Below, piece after piece: positions 52,046-62,438 of a stretch of 64,000 nt of DNA. The translations under genes were made by a program, and so were the position numbers. The notes below the pieces were generated by a model. That model ran no database searches. It saw only the letters and a program-made list of their open reading frames with translations, and was not told the origin of the DNA. Position 1 is the stretch's first letter; each line of letters begins with the position of its first letter. The DNA is from Streptomyces sp. TRM49041 (GTDB lineage: Bacteria > Actinomycetota > Actinomycetes > Streptomycetales > Streptomycetaceae), in NCBI RefSeq assembly GCF_008271805.1, contig NZ_VSRY01000062.1:1-64000 (forward strand), in the 5' to 3' direction.

Positions 52046-52953
52046 CAACCCTCAACATCGACCACGCATCGCGCTGGTTCGGCAATGTCGTGGCCGTCAA
52101 CGACGTCACCATGAACATCGGCCCGGGCGTGACCGGCCTCCTCGGCCCCAACGGGGCCGGGAAGTCCACCCTCATCAACATGATGGGCGGCTTCCTCGCC
52201 CCCTCCACCGGCACCGTGACGCTCGACGGTCAGCCCATCTGGCGCAACGAGTCCGTCTACCGCCACATCGGTGTCGTACCGGAGCGCGAGGCGATGTACG
52301 ACTTCCTCACCGGCCGCGAGTTCGTCCTCGCCAACGCCGAACTGCACGGCCTCGGCGCGGCGGAGGCACAGCGCGCCCTCGCCACCGTCGAGATGGAGTA
52401 CGCGCAGGACCGGAGGATCTCCACGTACAGCAAGGGCATGCGGCAGCGCGTGAAGATGGCCTCCGCGCTCGTCCACGACCCGTCCGTGCTGCTTCTCGAC
52501 GAGCCGTTCAACGGCATGGACCCGCGCCAGCGCATGCAGCTGATGGATCTGCTGCGGCGGATGGGCACCGAGGGCCGTACCGTCCTGTTCTCCTCGCACA
52601 TCCTGGAGGAGGTCGAGCAACTCGCCTCCCACATCGAGGTCATCGTCGCCGGACGGCACGCGGCCAGCGGCGACTTCCGGCGCATCCGCCGCCTGATGAC
52701 CGACCGCCCGCACCGCTACCTGGTCCGCTCCAGCGACGACCGGGCACTCGCCGCCGCGCTCATCGCCGACCCGTCGACCGCCGGCATCGAGGTGGACGTC
52801 ACCGAGGGGGCGCTGCGGATCCAGGCGGTGGACTTCGGCCGCTTCACCGAACTGCTGCCGAGGGTCGCCCGCGAGCACTCCATCCGGCTGCTGACGGTCT
52901 CGCCCTCGGACGAGTCCCTCGAGTCGGTCTTCTCCTACCTCGTCGCGGCCTGA
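52042..52953 (+). CDS. second ABC-2 transporter ATP-binding protein
   Basis: The start GTG 52042 overlaps the preceding stop (GTGA), giving 303 aa. Motifs are Walker A GPNGAGKST, Q-loop region VVPEREAMYDFLTGREFVL, signature STYSKGMRQRVKMASALVHD, Walker B LLLDEPFNGMDP and H-loop VLFSSHILEEVEQ. The C-terminal about 90 residues are a regulatory-type domain. It is clearly related to the first ATPase of the operon, so the transporter may be a heterodimer or two exporters made together. The permease gene begins 15 nt downstream. Confidence 0.93.
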   Translation: MTTLNIDHASRWFGNVVAVNDVTMNIGPGVTGLLGPNGAGKSTLINMMGGFLAPSTGTVTLDGQPIWRNESVYRHIGVVPEREAMYDFLTGREFVLANAELHGLGAAEAQRALATVEMEYAQDRRISTYSKGMRQRVKMASALVHDPSVLLLDEPFNGMDPRQRMQLMDLLRRMGTEGRTVLFSSHILEEVEQLASHIEVIVAGRHAASGDFRRIRRLMTDRPHRYLVRSSDDRALAAALIADPSTAGIEVDVTEGALRIQAVDFGRFTELLPRVAREHSIRLLTVSPSDESLESVFSYLVAA

Positions 52954-52968
52954 AGGGAGCCCTCGACC

Positions 52969-53691
52969 ATGTATCACCCCACTGTCGCCCGGCTCACCTA
53001 CCGGGCCCTGCTGGGCCGTCGCCGTGCCGCGGTCCTCTTCGTACTCCCCGTCCTGCTGGTGGCCATCTCGGTCGCCGTCCGCGTCTTCAACGGCGCCGAC
53101 GACCAGATCGCCGCCGACGTCCTCGGCGGGTTCGCGCTCGCCACGATGGTGCCGCTGATCGGTGTCATCGCGGGCACGGGCGCGATCGGCCCCGAGATCG
53201 ACGACGGCTCGATCGTCTATCTGCTCGCCAAGCCGGTGAAGCGCCCCACGATCATCTTCACCAAGCTGATCGTCGCCATCGCAGTGACCATGGTCTTCTC
53301 GGCCGTCCCGACCCTTGTCGCCGGCCTGATCCTCAACGGCAACGGGCAGCAGGTGGCCGTCGCGTACACCGTGGCCGCGCTCGTCGCGTCGATCGCGTAC
53401 AGCGCCGTCTTCCTCCTCCTCGGCACGGTCAGCCGGCACGCCGTCGTCATCGGCCTGGTCTACGCGCTCGTCTGGGAGACGCTGTTCGGCAGCCTCATCG
53501 ACGGGGCCCGGACCCTGAGCGTCCAGCAGTGGGCCCTGGCGGTCGCCGAGAAGGCCACCCGGGGCGAAGGGCTGATCTCCTCGGATGTCGCCCTGCCGGT
53601 CGCGGCGGTCCTGCTGACCGTGGTCACCGTCGCCGCCACCTGGTACGCGGGCAGGAAGCTGCGGACGCTGACGCTGGCGGGTGAGGAGTAG
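52969..53691 (+). CDS. second ABC-2 type permease
   Basis: This 240-aa membrane protein has six predicted helices, including [60 protein letters not shown] and [20 protein letters not shown]. The coupling segment [20 protein letters not shown] is visible. It is shorter than the first permease and lacks its N-terminal extension. It closes the four-gene operon; a DnaA-box-like TTTTCCACA lies just past its stop (53695-53703). Confidence 0.88.
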   Translation: MYHPTVARLTYRALLGRRRAAVLFVLPVLLVAISVAVRVFNGADDQIAADVLGGFALATMVPLIGVIAGTGAIGPEIDDGSIVYLLAKPVKRPTIIFTKLIVAIAVTMVFSAVPTLVAGLILNGNGQQVAVAYTVAALVASIAYSAVFLLLGTVSRHAVVIGLVYALVWETLFGSLIDGARTLSVQQWALAVAEKATRGEGLISSDVALPVAAVLLTVVTVAATWYAGRKLRTLTLAGEE

Positions 53692-53807
53692 GGGTTTTCC
53701 ACAGGGAGACCGGTGCCGCAGCGGTCCGGCCGCGCCGGGATTACTGTGGGCGAGGGCGCCACCCACACGGCCCGTACGACCCACACTCACACTCTGGGGA
53801 GCAAGCC

Positions 53808-55211
53808 ATGTCAGACCGCTTCGACGTCGTCGTGCTCGGAGCAGGCCCCGGCGGCTATGTCGCCGCGATCCGCGCGGCCCAGCTGGGCAAGCGTGTCGCG
53901 GTGGTGGAGGAGAAGTACTGGGGCGGCGTGTGCCTGAACGTCGGCTGTATTCCCACCAAGGCGCTGCTGCGCAACGCCGAGCTGGCGCACCTCTTCACCC
54001 ATGAGGCGAAGACGTTCGGCATCAAGGTCGACGGGCAGGTCTCCTTCGACTACGGGGAGGCCTTCCGGCGCAGCCGCCGGGTCGCGGACGGCCGTGTCAA
54101 GGGCGTCCACTTCCTGATGAAGAAGAACAAGATCACCGAGTTCACCGGCCGGGGCACCTTCCTGGACGCGAACACCCTCCAGGTGGCTCAGTCCGACGGC
54201 GGCACGGCCACGATCAGCTTCGACAGCTGCATCATCGCGACCGGCGCCACGCCCCGGCTGCTGCCCGGCACGCGGCGCAGCGACCGGGTGTGGACGTACG
54301 AGGAGCAGATCCTCGCCGAGGACCTGCCACAGTCGATCGTGATCGCGGGTGCGGGCGCGATCGGCATCGAATTCGCGTACGTGCTGCACAACTACGGCGT
54401 GAAGGTCACCATCGTCGAGTTCCTCGACCGGGTGGCACCGATGGAGGACAAGGACGTCTCGGCGGAGCTGGCCAAGCAGTACCGCAAGCTCGGCATCGAC
54501 GTGCTGACGTCGACCCGGGTGGAGTCGATCGACGAGTCCGGGCCGCAGGTCCGTGTCACCGTCACCGGTAAGGACGGCGCCCAGCAGGTGCTGGAGGCGG
54601 ACAAGGTCCTGCAGGCCATCGGCTTCGCCCCGAACGTCTCCGGGTACGGCCTGGAGGCCACGGGCGTCCAGCTCACCGAGCGTGGCGCCATCGACGTGGA
54701 CGGGCGCTGCCGGACCTCGGTGCCGCACATCTACGCGATCGGTGATGTGACCGCGAAGCTGATGCTCGCGCACGCCGCCGAGGCCATGGGCGTGGTCGCC
54801 GCCGAGACCATCGCGGGCGCCGAGACGATGGAGCTCGAGTACCCGATGATCCCGCGCGCGACGTACTGCCAGCCGCAGATCGCCAGCTTCGGCTGGACCG
54901 AGGAGCAGGCCCGCGAGAAGGGCTTCGACGTCAAGGTCGCCAAGTTCCCGTTCATGGCGAACGGCAAGGCGCACGGGCTGGGTGACACGACCGGGTTCGT
55001 GAAGCTCATCAGCGACGCGAAGTACGGGGAGCTCATCGGCGCCCACCTGATCGGCCCCGACGTCACCGAGCTGCTGCCCGAGCTGACGCTGGCCCAGCAG
55101 TGGGACCTGACCGTCCATGAGGTCGCGCGGAACGTGCATGCGCACCCGACGCTGGGCGAGGCGGTCAAGGAGGCCGTGCACGGGCTCGCCGGGCACATGA
55201 TCAACTTCTGA
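53808..55211 (+). CDS. lpd: dihydrolipoyl dehydrogenase
   Basis: This is the E3 flavoenzyme of the pyruvate and 2-oxoglutarate dehydrogenase complexes, reoxidising dihydrolipoyl groups with NAD+. The 467-aa protein has an N-terminal FAD site ([20 protein letters not shown]), the redox-active disulfide C42/C47 ([13 protein letters not shown]), a second nucleotide fold ([20 protein letters not shown]), the central [17 protein letters not shown] and the C-terminal catalytic [11 protein letters not shown] with the His-Glu dyad. All active-site residues are present. It stands apart from dehydrogenase subunit genes, as is common for the shared E3 in Streptomyces. The start ATG is preceded by GGGGAGCAAGCC. 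Confidence 0.95.
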   Translation: MSDRFDVVVLGAGPGGYVAAIRAAQLGKRVAVVEEKYWGGVCLNVGCIPTKALLRNAELAHLFTHEAKTFGIKVDGQVSFDYGEAFRRSRRVADGRVKGVHFLMKKNKITEFTGRGTFLDANTLQVAQSDGGTATISFDSCIIATGATPRLLPGTRRSDRVWTYEEQILAEDLPQSIVIAGAGAIGIEFAYVLHNYGVKVTIVEFLDRVAPMEDKDVSAELAKQYRKLGIDVLTSTRVESIDESGPQVRVTVTGKDGAQQVLEADKVLQAIGFAPNVSGYGLEATGVQLTERGAIDVDGRCRTSVPHIYAIGDVTAKLMLAHAAEAMGVVAAETIAGAETMELEYPMIPRATYCQPQIASFGWTEEQAREKGFDVKVAKFPFMANGKAHGLGDTTGFVKLISDAKYGELIGAHLIGPDVTELLPELTLAQQWDLTVHEVARNVHAHPTLGEAVKEAVHGLAGHMINF

Positions 55212-55459
55212 GCGCCTTCCGCGCCCGGAAATTCACTGGCGCGGAGCGGCCGCCCCCCGGCAGAGTGGTGGACGTACCGACCACCGCAGGGACCGGGGAG
55301 GAGCGCGACGATGACCGAGGAGAGTACGAGTCCGTCGGGCTCCCAGCAGGGCAGCGCGGGGCAGGCACCGGAGTAGCCACCGAGACTCCGTGAGCCGCCT
55401 GTCGGCTGCTGCCCGGGGGCGGCCGCTTCGAGCGCGCGTATGCGCGGGCCGCCCCTCCC

Positions 55460-55544
<85 letters not shown>

Positions 55545-55663
55545 CAGGGCCCTTGAACGGGCCGCGAGAACAAGGCCGACATGCTCAGCGCTGTGCCCGC
55601 TCGGTGCTGTACCTGTCGGCGCGGTGCCCGCTCAGTGCCGTATCTGTCCGGCTCCGGCCACGC

Positions 55664-56470
55664 TCAGCGGGAGAGAAGGCCCTCCAGCACCACCGCGATG
55701 CCGTCCGACTCGTTGGACGCCGTGATCTCGTGGGCCACGGCCTTGAGCGAGTCATGGGCGTTGGCCATGGCTACGCCGTGGTGGGACCAGGCGAACATGG
55801 GGATGTCGTTCGGCATGTCGCCGAAGGCGATCGTGTCCTTGGCCTTCACGCCCAGACGGCGGGCCGCCAGGGAGAGACCCGTCGCCTTGGTGAGGCCCAG
55901 GGGCAGGATCTCGACTATGCCCGGGCCGGCCATGACCACGTCCACCAGGCTTCCGACCGTCTCGCGGGCGACCGTAGCCAGGGCGTCGTCGTCCAGGTCG
56001 GGGTGCTGGACGTACACCTTGTTGAGCGGCGCCGACCACAGATCGGCGGGGTCCTTGTACGGGACGTACGGCAGCGGGCCTTCCTGGACCCGGTAGCCGG
56101 GTCCGACCAGCACATCGCCGTCCAGGCCGTCGCGGCTCGCGGCCAGCGAGAGCGGGCCGACCTCGGCCTCCAGCTTCGACAGGGCGAGCCCCGCCAGCTG
56201 CCGGTCCAGAGTCACCGACGTCAGCAGCCGGTGCTCGCCCGCGTGGTAGACCTGCGCGCCCTGGCCGCACACCGCGAGCCCCTCGTAGCCGAGGTCGTCG
56301 AGGATGTGCCGGGTCCAGGGCACGGAGCGTCCGGTGACCACGATGTGCGCGGCGCCCGCCTCCGTGACGGCGGCGAGCGCGTCGCGCGTACGCTGCGAGA
56401 CCGTCTCGTCGGAACGAAGCAGCGTCCCGTCGAGGTCGGTCGCGACGAGCCGGTAGGGGAAGGGGCTCAC
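55664..56470 (-). CDS. HAD family hydrolase (Cof-like phosphatase), coupled to serS
   Basis: This 268-aa class IIB HAD phosphatase has motif [16 protein letters not shown], motif [15 protein letters not shown], the catalytic Lys region [16 protein letters not shown], motif [22 protein letters not shown] and the usual [19 protein letters not shown] end. The GTG at 56470 overlaps the serS stop (GTGA, 56467-56470), so translation is coupled to seryl-tRNA synthetase. It resembles the HAD protein at 38146-39006, suggesting paralogues. The substrate is unknown; pairing with serS suggests clearing of a phosphorylated by-product, but this is speculation. Confidence 0.9.
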   Translation of the reverse strand: MSPFPYRLVATDLDGTLLRSDETVSQRTRDALAAVTEAGAAHIVVTGRSVPWTRHILDDLGYEGLAVCGQGAQVYHAGEHRLLTSVTLDRQLAGLALSKLEAEVGPLSLAASRDGLDGDVLVGPGYRVQEGPLPYVPYKDPADLWSAPLNKVYVQHPDLDDDALATVARETVGSLVDVVMAGPGIVEILPLGLTKATGLSLAARRLGVKAKDTIAFGDMPNDIPMFAWSHHGVAMANAHDSLKAVAHEITASNESDGIAVVLEGLLSR

Positions 56471-57744
56471 TTGGCCGCGGGCTCCAGCAGCTCCCGGCCT
56501 CCGAGGTACGGCCGGAGGGCCTCCGGGACACGCACCGAGCCGTCGGCCAGCTGGTGGTTCTCCAGGATCGCCACGATCGTGCGCGGTACGGCGCAGAGCG
56601 TGCCGTTCAGGGTGGCCAGCGGCTGCACCTTCTTGCCGTCGCGCATGCGCACGGACAGCCGGCGGGCCTGGAAGCTGTCGCAGTTGGACGCGGACGTCAG
56701 CTCGCGGTACTTGCCCTGTGTCGGGATCCACGCCTCGCAGTCGTACTTGCGCGACGCGGACGCGCCCAGATCACCGGTGGCGACGTCGATCACCTGGAAC
56801 GGCAGCTCCAGCGACGTCAGCCACTGCTTCTCCCACTCCAGCAGCCGCTTGTGCTCGGCCTCGGCCTCCTCCGGCGCGACGTACGAGAACATCTCGACCT
56901 TGTCGAACTGATGGACGCGGAAGATGCCGCGGGTGTCCTTGCCGTACGTGCCGGCCTCGCGCCGGTAGCAGGGCGAGAATCCGGCGTACCGCAGCGGCAG
57001 CTTGTCCGCGTCGAGGATCTCGTCCATGTGGTACGCGGCGAGCGGCACCTCGGACGTGCCCACCAGGTAGTAGTCGTCCTTCTCCAGGTGGTACACGTTC
57101 TCGGCGGCCTGGCCGAGGAAGCCGGTGCCCTCCATGGCGCGCGGCCGGACCAGCGCCGGCGTGAGCATCGGGACGAACCCGGCCTCCGTCGCCTGGGCGA
57201 TCGCCGCGTTGACCAGCGCGAGCTCCAGCAGCGCGCCCACGCCCGTCAGGTAGTAGAAGCGCGAGCCGGACACCTTCGCACCGCGCTCGACGTCGATGGC
57301 GCCCAGCGCCTCGCCCAGCTCCAGGTGGTCCTTGGGCTCGAAGCCCTCGGCGGCGAAGTCCCGGACGGTGCCGTGCGTCTCCAGGACGACGAAGTCCTCC
57401 TCGCCGCCGACCGGGACGTCCGCGTGGACGATGTTGCCGAGCTGGAGCAGCAGGCGCCGGGTCTCGTCGTCGGCCTCGTTCTGCTCGGCGTCGGCGGCCT
57501 TGACGTCGGTCTTCAGCTGCTCGGCCCGCTTGAGCAGCTCGGCCCGCTCCTCGGGCGACGCCTTGGGGATGAGCTTGCCGAGCGACTTCTGTTCGGAGCG
57601 GAGCTCGTCGAAGCGGACGCCGGACGACCTGCGCCGCTCATCGGCGGAGAGCAGGGCGTCGACGAGCTCGACGTCCTCTCCACGGGCGCGCTGGGAGGCG
57701 CGAACACGGTCGGGGTCCTCACGGAGCAGGCGAAGGTCAATCAC
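56467..57744 (-). CDS. serS: seryl-tRNA synthetase
   Basis: This class II aminoacyl-tRNA synthetase charges tRNA-Ser and tRNA-Sec. The 425-aa protein has the N-terminal coiled-coil arm ([20 protein letters not shown]; then a helical hairpin, [19 protein letters not shown]) that contacts the long variable arm of tRNA-Ser. Motif 2 is recognisable as [20 protein letters not shown] and motif 3 as [24 protein letters not shown]-type and [16 protein letters not shown] segments form the active site. Length and motifs are normal. A tRNA-Ser gene lies only about 1 kb beyond its stop. The upstream intergenic region carries a DnaA-box cluster. Confidence 0.97.
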   Translation of the reverse strand: MIDLRLLREDPDRVRASQRARGEDVELVDALLSADERRRSSGVRFDELRSEQKSLGKLIPKASPEERAELLKRAEQLKTDVKAADAEQNEADDETRRLLLQLGNIVHADVPVGGEEDFVVLETHGTVRDFAAEGFEPKDHLELGEALGAIDVERGAKVSGSRFYYLTGVGALLELALVNAAIAQATEAGFVPMLTPALVRPRAMEGTGFLGQAAENVYHLEKDDYYLVGTSEVPLAAYHMDEILDADKLPLRYAGFSPCYRREAGTYGKDTRGIFRVHQFDKVEMFSYVAPEEAEAEHKRLLEWEKQWLTSLELPFQVIDVATGDLGASASRKYDCEAWIPTQGKYRELTSASNCDSFQARRLSVRMRDGKKVQPLATLNGTLCAVPRTIVAILENHQLADGSVRVPEALRPYLGGRELLEPAAK

Positions 57745-57891
57745 CCCTCCAGGCTACCGGTGTGCGCAGACCGCATCCCACCGCATATCCACTGCGCCAC
57801 AGCGTGTCACTTTGTCCTGATTGCCGGAATTATTGAAGCTAGCAATGAAACGTCTGCTATTCAACGGCAAAGCACCGTCCACGCGCGTCAC

Positions 57892-58212
57892 TTGTCCACA
57901 GAGGGGGCCGGCTCGGAAATGTTATCCACAGGCTGTGTGGAAGAGATGTGGACTTCTGAATTGATCATTCCGAAAGTCGTGCGTGCGGAGAGGGATTCGC
58001 CGATCAAACCTGTTCCACACACTCATTCGGGTGGGAATTTCTCGCCCTAAGGGGTTGATCAAAGGAATTGGGGTGACGCGGGCGGACAAAACCGACTGTG
58101 GACGCCGGTGAGGTAGCTACACCGATTTATCGACCTTGTCCGGGTCCGTTGAGGCCCGGCGTATGCCGCGATGTCGACTTGTCCCCAGGTTGAGAAGGGG
58201 CCCTGTGGATAA
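57892..58212. promoter_or_regulatory. DnaA-box cluster in the serS-pheA intergenic region
   Basis: The region 57745-58231 is free of genes and visibly AT-richer than its surroundings. Perfect DnaA boxes are TTGTCCACA (57892-57900), TTATCCACA (57922-57930) and, on the minus strand, TTATCCACA (58204-58212). Near matches are at 57936-57944, 57947-57955 and 58097-58105 (minus strand) and 58011-58019 and 58179-58187 (plus strand). This resembles the high-affinity DnaA-box clusters described near oriC in S. coelicolor (D78, H24, H69), which titrate DnaA. Confidence 0.8.
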
Positions 58213-58231
58213 CTCGGGCCTGGGTCCTGCC

Positions 58232-59170
58232 TCAGGCCCCCCGGCCGTCCTGGCACCGCGCCAGCCAGTCCGCCGCCGCCGTGAAATCCGTGTCCGACGT
58301 GCCGGGCCGCAGGGCCCGCACCTGGTCGGCCGAGACACCCGCCCGCGGATACGACCCCAGGAAACGCACCTTCGGGCAGATCCGCTTCAGGCCCATCAGC
58401 GCCTCGCCCACCCGCCGGTCGGAGATATGGCCCTCGGCGTCCACCGCGAAGCAGTAGTTACCGATGCCCGCACCGGTCGGCCGCGACTGGATCAGCATCA
58501 GGTTGACGCCCCGCACCGCGAACTCCTGGAGGAGCTCCAGCAGCGCGCCCGGGTGGTCGTCCCGCAGCCAGATGACCATCGACGTCTTGTCGGCCCCGGT
58601 CGGCGCGGAGGGCCTGGCCGGCCGCCCCACCAGTACGAACCGGGTCTCCGCGTTCTCCGCGTCGTGGATGTCCGCGACCAGGGCCTCCAGCCCGTACGTC
58701 GCCGCCGCGAACTCGCCCGCGAACGCCGCGTCGTACCGCCCCTCCTGCACCAGCCGCGCGCCGTCCGCGTTCGACGCGGCCGACTCCCACAGCGCCTCCG
58801 GCAGGTGGTCGCGGAGCCAGTTCCGCACCTGCGGCTGGGCCACCGGGTGTCCGGTCACCGTCTTGATGTCGGTCAGCTTCGTGCCCGGCCGCACCAGCAA
58901 CGCGAACGCGATCGGCAGCAGCACCTCGCGGTAGATCATCAGCGGCTCGCCGGACGCCAGCTCGTCGAGCGTCGCGGTCACCCCGCCCTCCACCGAGTTC
59001 TCGATCGGTACGAGAGCGGCGGCTGCCTCGCCGTTCCGTACGGCGTCCAGGGCCGCCGGCACCGAGACCATCGGCACCAGCTCCCGCGTCGCGGATTCCG
59101 GCAGCGTCCGCAGGGCCGCCTCGGTGAAGGTGCCCTCGGGACCGAGATAGGTGAATCGCGTGGCCGACAT
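58232..59170 (-). CDS. pheA: prephenate dehydratase
   Basis: PheA decarboxylates and dehydrates prephenate to phenylpyruvate in phenylalanine synthesis. The 312-aa protein from ATG 59170 has the catalytic domain (RFTYLGPEGTFTEAALRTLP, ALVPIENSVEGGVTATLDEL, FAGEFAAATYGLEALVADIH) including the conserved TR motif in AETRFVLVGRP. The C-terminal ACT regulatory domain reads DHPGALLELLQEFAVRGVNL followed by LMLIQSRPTGAGIGNYCF. Phenylalanine feedback inhibition is therefore expected. It is 35 nt downstream of dtpA and so probably shares its transcript, an arrangement also seen in S. coelicolor. Confidence 0.96.
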   Translation of the reverse strand: MSATRFTYLGPEGTFTEAALRTLPESATRELVPMVSVPAALDAVRNGEAAAALVPIENSVEGGVTATLDELASGEPLMIYREVLLPIAFALLVRPGTKLTDIKTVTGHPVAQPQVRNWLRDHLPEALWESAASNADGARLVQEGRYDAAFAGEFAAATYGLEALVADIHDAENAETRFVLVGRPARPSAPTGADKTSMVIWLRDDHPGALLELLQEFAVRGVNLMLIQSRPTGAGIGNYCFAVDAEGHISDRRVGEALMGLKRICPKVRFLGSYPRAGVSADQVRALRPGTSDTDFTAAADWLARCQDGRGA

Positions 59171-59205
59171 ACCGGTCACCCTAATGCGCCGGAGCCCCGG
59201 ACGGT

Positions 59206-60450
59206 TCACGCTTCCAGCAGCCGCTGCCCCACGTACTCGCCCTCCGCCGGCCCGCCCGGTACCGCGAAGAGGCCACTCGACTCGTGCCGGATGAACGCGG
59301 ACAGCGCGTCGCCCCGGTCCAGCTTCCGCTGCACCGGTACGAAGCCCTTCAGCGGATCGGCCTGCCAGCAGATGAACAGCAGCCCCGCGTCCGGCGTCCC
59401 GTCGGGGCCGATCCCGTCGTGGAAGGAGAACGGCCGCCGCAGCATCGTCGCCCCGCCGTTCTGCTCCGGCGCCGAGATCCGGGCGTGCGCGTCCGCCGGG
59501 ATCACCGGCTTGCCGTCCGCGCCGAGCTTGTCCAGATCCGGCTCCGTGGTCTCCGTACCGCCCGTCAGTGGGGCGCCGTCGGACTTGCGGCGCCCTATGA
59601 CCTGCTCCTGGCGCTTCAGCGGCACCTTCTCCCAGTCGTCGAGGAGCATCCGGATACGCCGCACCACCGCGTACGACCCGCCCGCCATCCACGGCTGGTC
59701 GCCGCCCGGCGAGACGAAGACGTGCCCGTCGAAGCCGGGCTCGGCCGGCTTGGGATTGCCGGTGCCGTCGATCTGCCCCATCAGGTTGCGTGCCGTCATG
59801 GGCTGTGCGGTCGCGCCCGGCGAACGGTTGAAGCCGTTCATCTGCCAGCGCACGGTCGCCGCCGCGCCCGCCTCCCGCTGGATCGTGCGCAGCGCGTGGA
59901 ACGCGACCAGCGCGTCGTCGGCGCCGATCTGCACCCACAGGTCTCCGTTGGACCGCTTCGGGTCCAGCTGGTCGGACGAGAACGCGGGCAGCGGGTCCAG
60001 CTGCTCCGGCCGCCGCGCCACAAGGCCGGCGCGGTCGAAGAAGGACGCGCCGAACCCGAACGTGACCGTCAGGGAGCACGGCCCCGCGTCCCGCGCCACC
60101 CCGGCGTCCGCGCCGCCCACCGGCTCGCCCGCCATCAACAGCTCGGCCGCCGCCGACCAGCGGCGCATCAGCGCCACCGCCTCCTTGCGGCCCGCGCCCG
60201 CCGCCAGGTCGAACGCGACGACATGGCCGCGTGCCTGCAACGGTTGCAGGATGCCCGCCTGGTGGGGCCCCCGGAACGGCACCCGGGTCGCTCCGACCGT
60301 CGTCAGCGCCGGCCCCCCGGCGCCCGCCTCGTCGGCGACGGACGCGTATGTGGCGGCGCCGCCGGCCGCGCCGAGCGCCAGTCCGGTCGCGCCCGCGGCA
60401 CCCACAGTGCCCAGCAGCCGCCGCCTAGAGATCTCCAGGTTGTCGCTCAT
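59206..60450 (-). CDS. dtpA: Tat-exported Dyp-type heme peroxidase DtpA
   Basis: This dye-decolourising peroxidase is exported through the Tat pathway and is linked in Streptomyces lividans to copper delivery and maturation of the radical copper oxidase GlxA. The 414-aa protein has the twin-arginine signal SRRRLLGTVGAAGATGLALG. The catalytic Dyp motif GxxDG appears as MGQIDGTGNPK, with the distal Asp. A conserved Arg lies in the segment RRIRMLLDDWEKVPLKRQEQ and a proximal-heme His-containing region near ISAPEQNGGATMLRRPFS. Genomic order with sco, ecuC and copCD is the established dtpA locus. It is separated from copCD by 7 nt. Confidence 0.9.
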   Translation of the reverse strand: MSDNLEISRRRLLGTVGAAGATGLALGAAGGAATYASVADEAGAGGPALTTVGATRVPFRGPHQAGILQPLQARGHVVAFDLAAGAGRKEAVALMRRWSAAAELLMAGEPVGGADAGVARDAGPCSLTVTFGFGASFFDRAGLVARRPEQLDPLPAFSSDQLDPKRSNGDLWVQIGADDALVAFHALRTIQREAGAAATVRWQMNGFNRSPGATAQPMTARNLMGQIDGTGNPKPAEPGFDGHVFVSPGGDQPWMAGGSYAVVRRIRMLLDDWEKVPLKRQEQVIGRRKSDGAPLTGGTETTEPDLDKLGADGKPVIPADAHARISAPEQNGGATMLRRPFSFHDGIGPDGTPDAGLLFICWQADPLKGFVPVQRKLDRGDALSAFIRHESSGLFAVPGGPAEGEYVGQRLLEA

Positions 60451-60457
60451 AGTCAGG

Positions 60458-62416
60458 TCAACCGATCTTCACGTTCTTGTCGATGGTGGTCTGGTCGATG
60501 TCGGACGTGCGGACGGTCACCCGGATCCGCCAGTCGCCCGGCATCGGGAGCTGTGCGGATCTGGCGGTCCACCGGCCCGCGGCGTCCCGGTCCAGTGCGA
60601 CGGGCAGCGGCCCGATCTCCTGCGCGTCGAGTGTGAACGACACCTTCAGCTCGGCCACGTCACGCGGCCGCCCGTCCGCCCCGTCCACGGATACGCGGAG
60701 CGTGTTGCCGCCGGACCGGCCGGGGTCGAGGTTCAGCCGGACGGTACCCGTGCCGTCCGGGCCGCCCGTGTCGAACGGCAGGCTCACGTCGACCGGCCGG
60801 TCGGGTACGGCGGTCGAGGCGGCGGCCCGCTGCCCGTCCGCCCGCTCCTGCGTCCGTCCCGGCTCCGTCGCCGTCAGCGCGGTGGTCACGCCGAGGAGCA
60901 CCACGACGACGGCCGACTCGGCGAGTACGGAGCGGCGCAGCCCGGCCCGTGCGGGGTCGGCGTCCCGGACGCGGCGTTTCCGGGCGACCGCCACGGCGGC
61001 CCGCTGCCGGGCTAGCTGCGCGGCACGTACGGGATCACCGGCACCGCCGCGGACCGGGGCGCCGCCCTCGGCCTGGTCCTCCGCACTCTCCTGGCCGCCG
61101 TCGCCGGCCCCGTCCTTCTTCTCGGACGAGGTGGGAGGCGCCGTCTCCGCCGAAGCGACCGCCACCGTCTCCGCCAGCCGCCGCGTCCAGCGCCGCGAGA
61201 CCCACCCGGCCCCGAGCAGAACGGCGATCAGCCCGACCTTCACCAGCAGCAGCCGCCCGTACGCCGTCCCGGTCAGCGCCGTCCACGAGCCGACCTGCCG
61301 CCACGACTGGTACAGCCCCGTCGCGGCCAGCACCACCACGGCGCCGAACGCGAGGCGCGAGTACCGCAGCACCGCCGCCCGCTCGATCGACGGCTCCCGG
61401 TACAGCGCGACCAGCAACGCCGCGAGACCGCCCAGCCAGGCCGCCACGGCGAGCAGGTGCAGCACGTCCACCGGCATCGCCACCCCCGTCTGGAGCCCGG
61501 TCGACGCGTGTTCGGACAGCGCCCACGTCCCGGCGATCCCGGCCGCGACGACCGTCCCACCGACGGCGAGCCCGAAGACCAGGTCCGGCCGGTCCCCGGG
61601 CCCCGTGCGCCGGGCGTACGACCCGAAGAGCACCGCGACGAACAGCGCCGCCGCCCCGGTCAGCAGCAGCCGGGAGGTGAGCGCCGCACCGGTCTTGGTG
61701 TCCAGCACCCCCTGGAGCACGCCGAGGTCGAAAACGTCGCCCAGCTCCCCGGACCCGGTGTACGGCCCGCGCAGCAGCAGAAGCGCCAGCGTCGCCGCGG
61801 TGAGCGTCACCCACCCGTACGCGATGAGCCGTTGCACCGGCCGCGCCGCCGCCCCGCGCGGCCAGCAGGCCAGGACGAACGCCGCGCCGCCCACCAGCAC
61901 GACGAAGCCCGCGTACGACACGTACCGCCCGATGTCGTAGAGCGCGCCGACGAGTCCGCCGCCGGCCTGCTGCTCCGGCAGGGTGACCGTAGTCTCGGAC
62001 GGCTCGCCGACGGAGAAGGTGAACGCGCCCGAGATCGGGTGGCTGTCGGCGGACACGGCGCGCCAGGCCACGGTGTACGTCCCGTCGGGCACCCCGTCGC
62101 GCAGGTCGACGCCGTACTTGACGACCGAGCCGCTGCACAGGTCGCGCAGCTCCCCGATGTCGGCGCGCCTGCCGCTCGGTTCGAGCACACGGATGCTGTC
62201 GTCGCCCATGGCGACCTGCTCGGAGAAGGTGAGCGTGACCCGCTGCGGCGCCGTGGCGACCACCGCCCCGTCCTCCGGGTCGCTGCCGGACAGCGTGGAG
62301 TGCGCCGCCGCCACGCCGGAGAGCGCGGTGCCGAGCAGTGCCACGGTGAGCAGCAGCAGCGCCAGCAGCCGGGGCGGGCGGGTGGTGCCTCCGGAGCCGG
62401 GGGCGTTGGCCGTCAT
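60458..62416 (-). CDS. copCD: CopC-CopD fusion, copper-uptake/resistance membrane protein
   Basis: This 652-aa protein has a signal peptide (LLALLLLTVALLGTALSGVA) followed by a CopC domain whose mature start AHSTLSGSDPEDGAVVATAP supplies a terminal His typical of Cu(II) sites. DSHPISGAFTFSVG provides further ligands. A CopD membrane domain of about eight helices (from VGALYDIGRYVSYAGFVVLV) carries conserved His (ISEHAS-like and HLLAVAAWLGGLAALL). Beyond it are a charged cytoplasmic linker and a C-terminal extracytoplasmic domain of about 150 residues (from VSLPFDTGGPDGTGTVRLNL). Copper is probably imported or distributed. It lies between ecuC and dtpA in one operon. Confidence 0.92.
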   Translation of the reverse strand: MTANAPGSGGTTRPPRLLALLLLTVALLGTALSGVAAAHSTLSGSDPEDGAVVATAPQRVTLTFSEQVAMGDDSIRVLEPSGRRADIGELRDLCSGSVVKYGVDLRDGVPDGTYTVAWRAVSADSHPISGAFTFSVGEPSETTVTLPEQQAGGGLVGALYDIGRYVSYAGFVVLVGGAAFVLACWPRGAAARPVQRLIAYGWVTLTAATLALLLLRGPYTGSGELGDVFDLGVLQGVLDTKTGAALTSRLLLTGAAALFVAVLFGSYARRTGPGDRPDLVFGLAVGGTVVAAGIAGTWALSEHASTGLQTGVAMPVDVLHLLAVAAWLGGLAALLVALYREPSIERAAVLRYSRLAFGAVVVLAATGLYQSWRQVGSWTALTGTAYGRLLLVKVGLIAVLLGAGWVSRRWTRRLAETVAVASAETAPPTSSEKKDGAGDGGQESAEDQAEGGAPVRGGAGDPVRAAQLARQRAAVAVARKRRVRDADPARAGLRRSVLAESAVVVVLLGVTTALTATEPGRTQERADGQRAAASTAVPDRPVDVSLPFDTGGPDGTGTVRLNLDPGRSGGNTLRVSVDGADGRPRDVAELKVSFTLDAQEIGPLPVALDRDAAGRWTARSAQLPMPGDWRIRVTVRTSDIDQTTIDKNVKIG

Positions 62417-62438
62417 GGTGATGGTGCTTCCTCGCCGC

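Noticed and set aside
57745-58231. Chromosomal oriC itself
   Set aside because: The region has DnaA boxes, but far fewer than the many boxes of Streptomyces oriC, and it is not between dnaA and dnaN. A titration cluster is the better reading.
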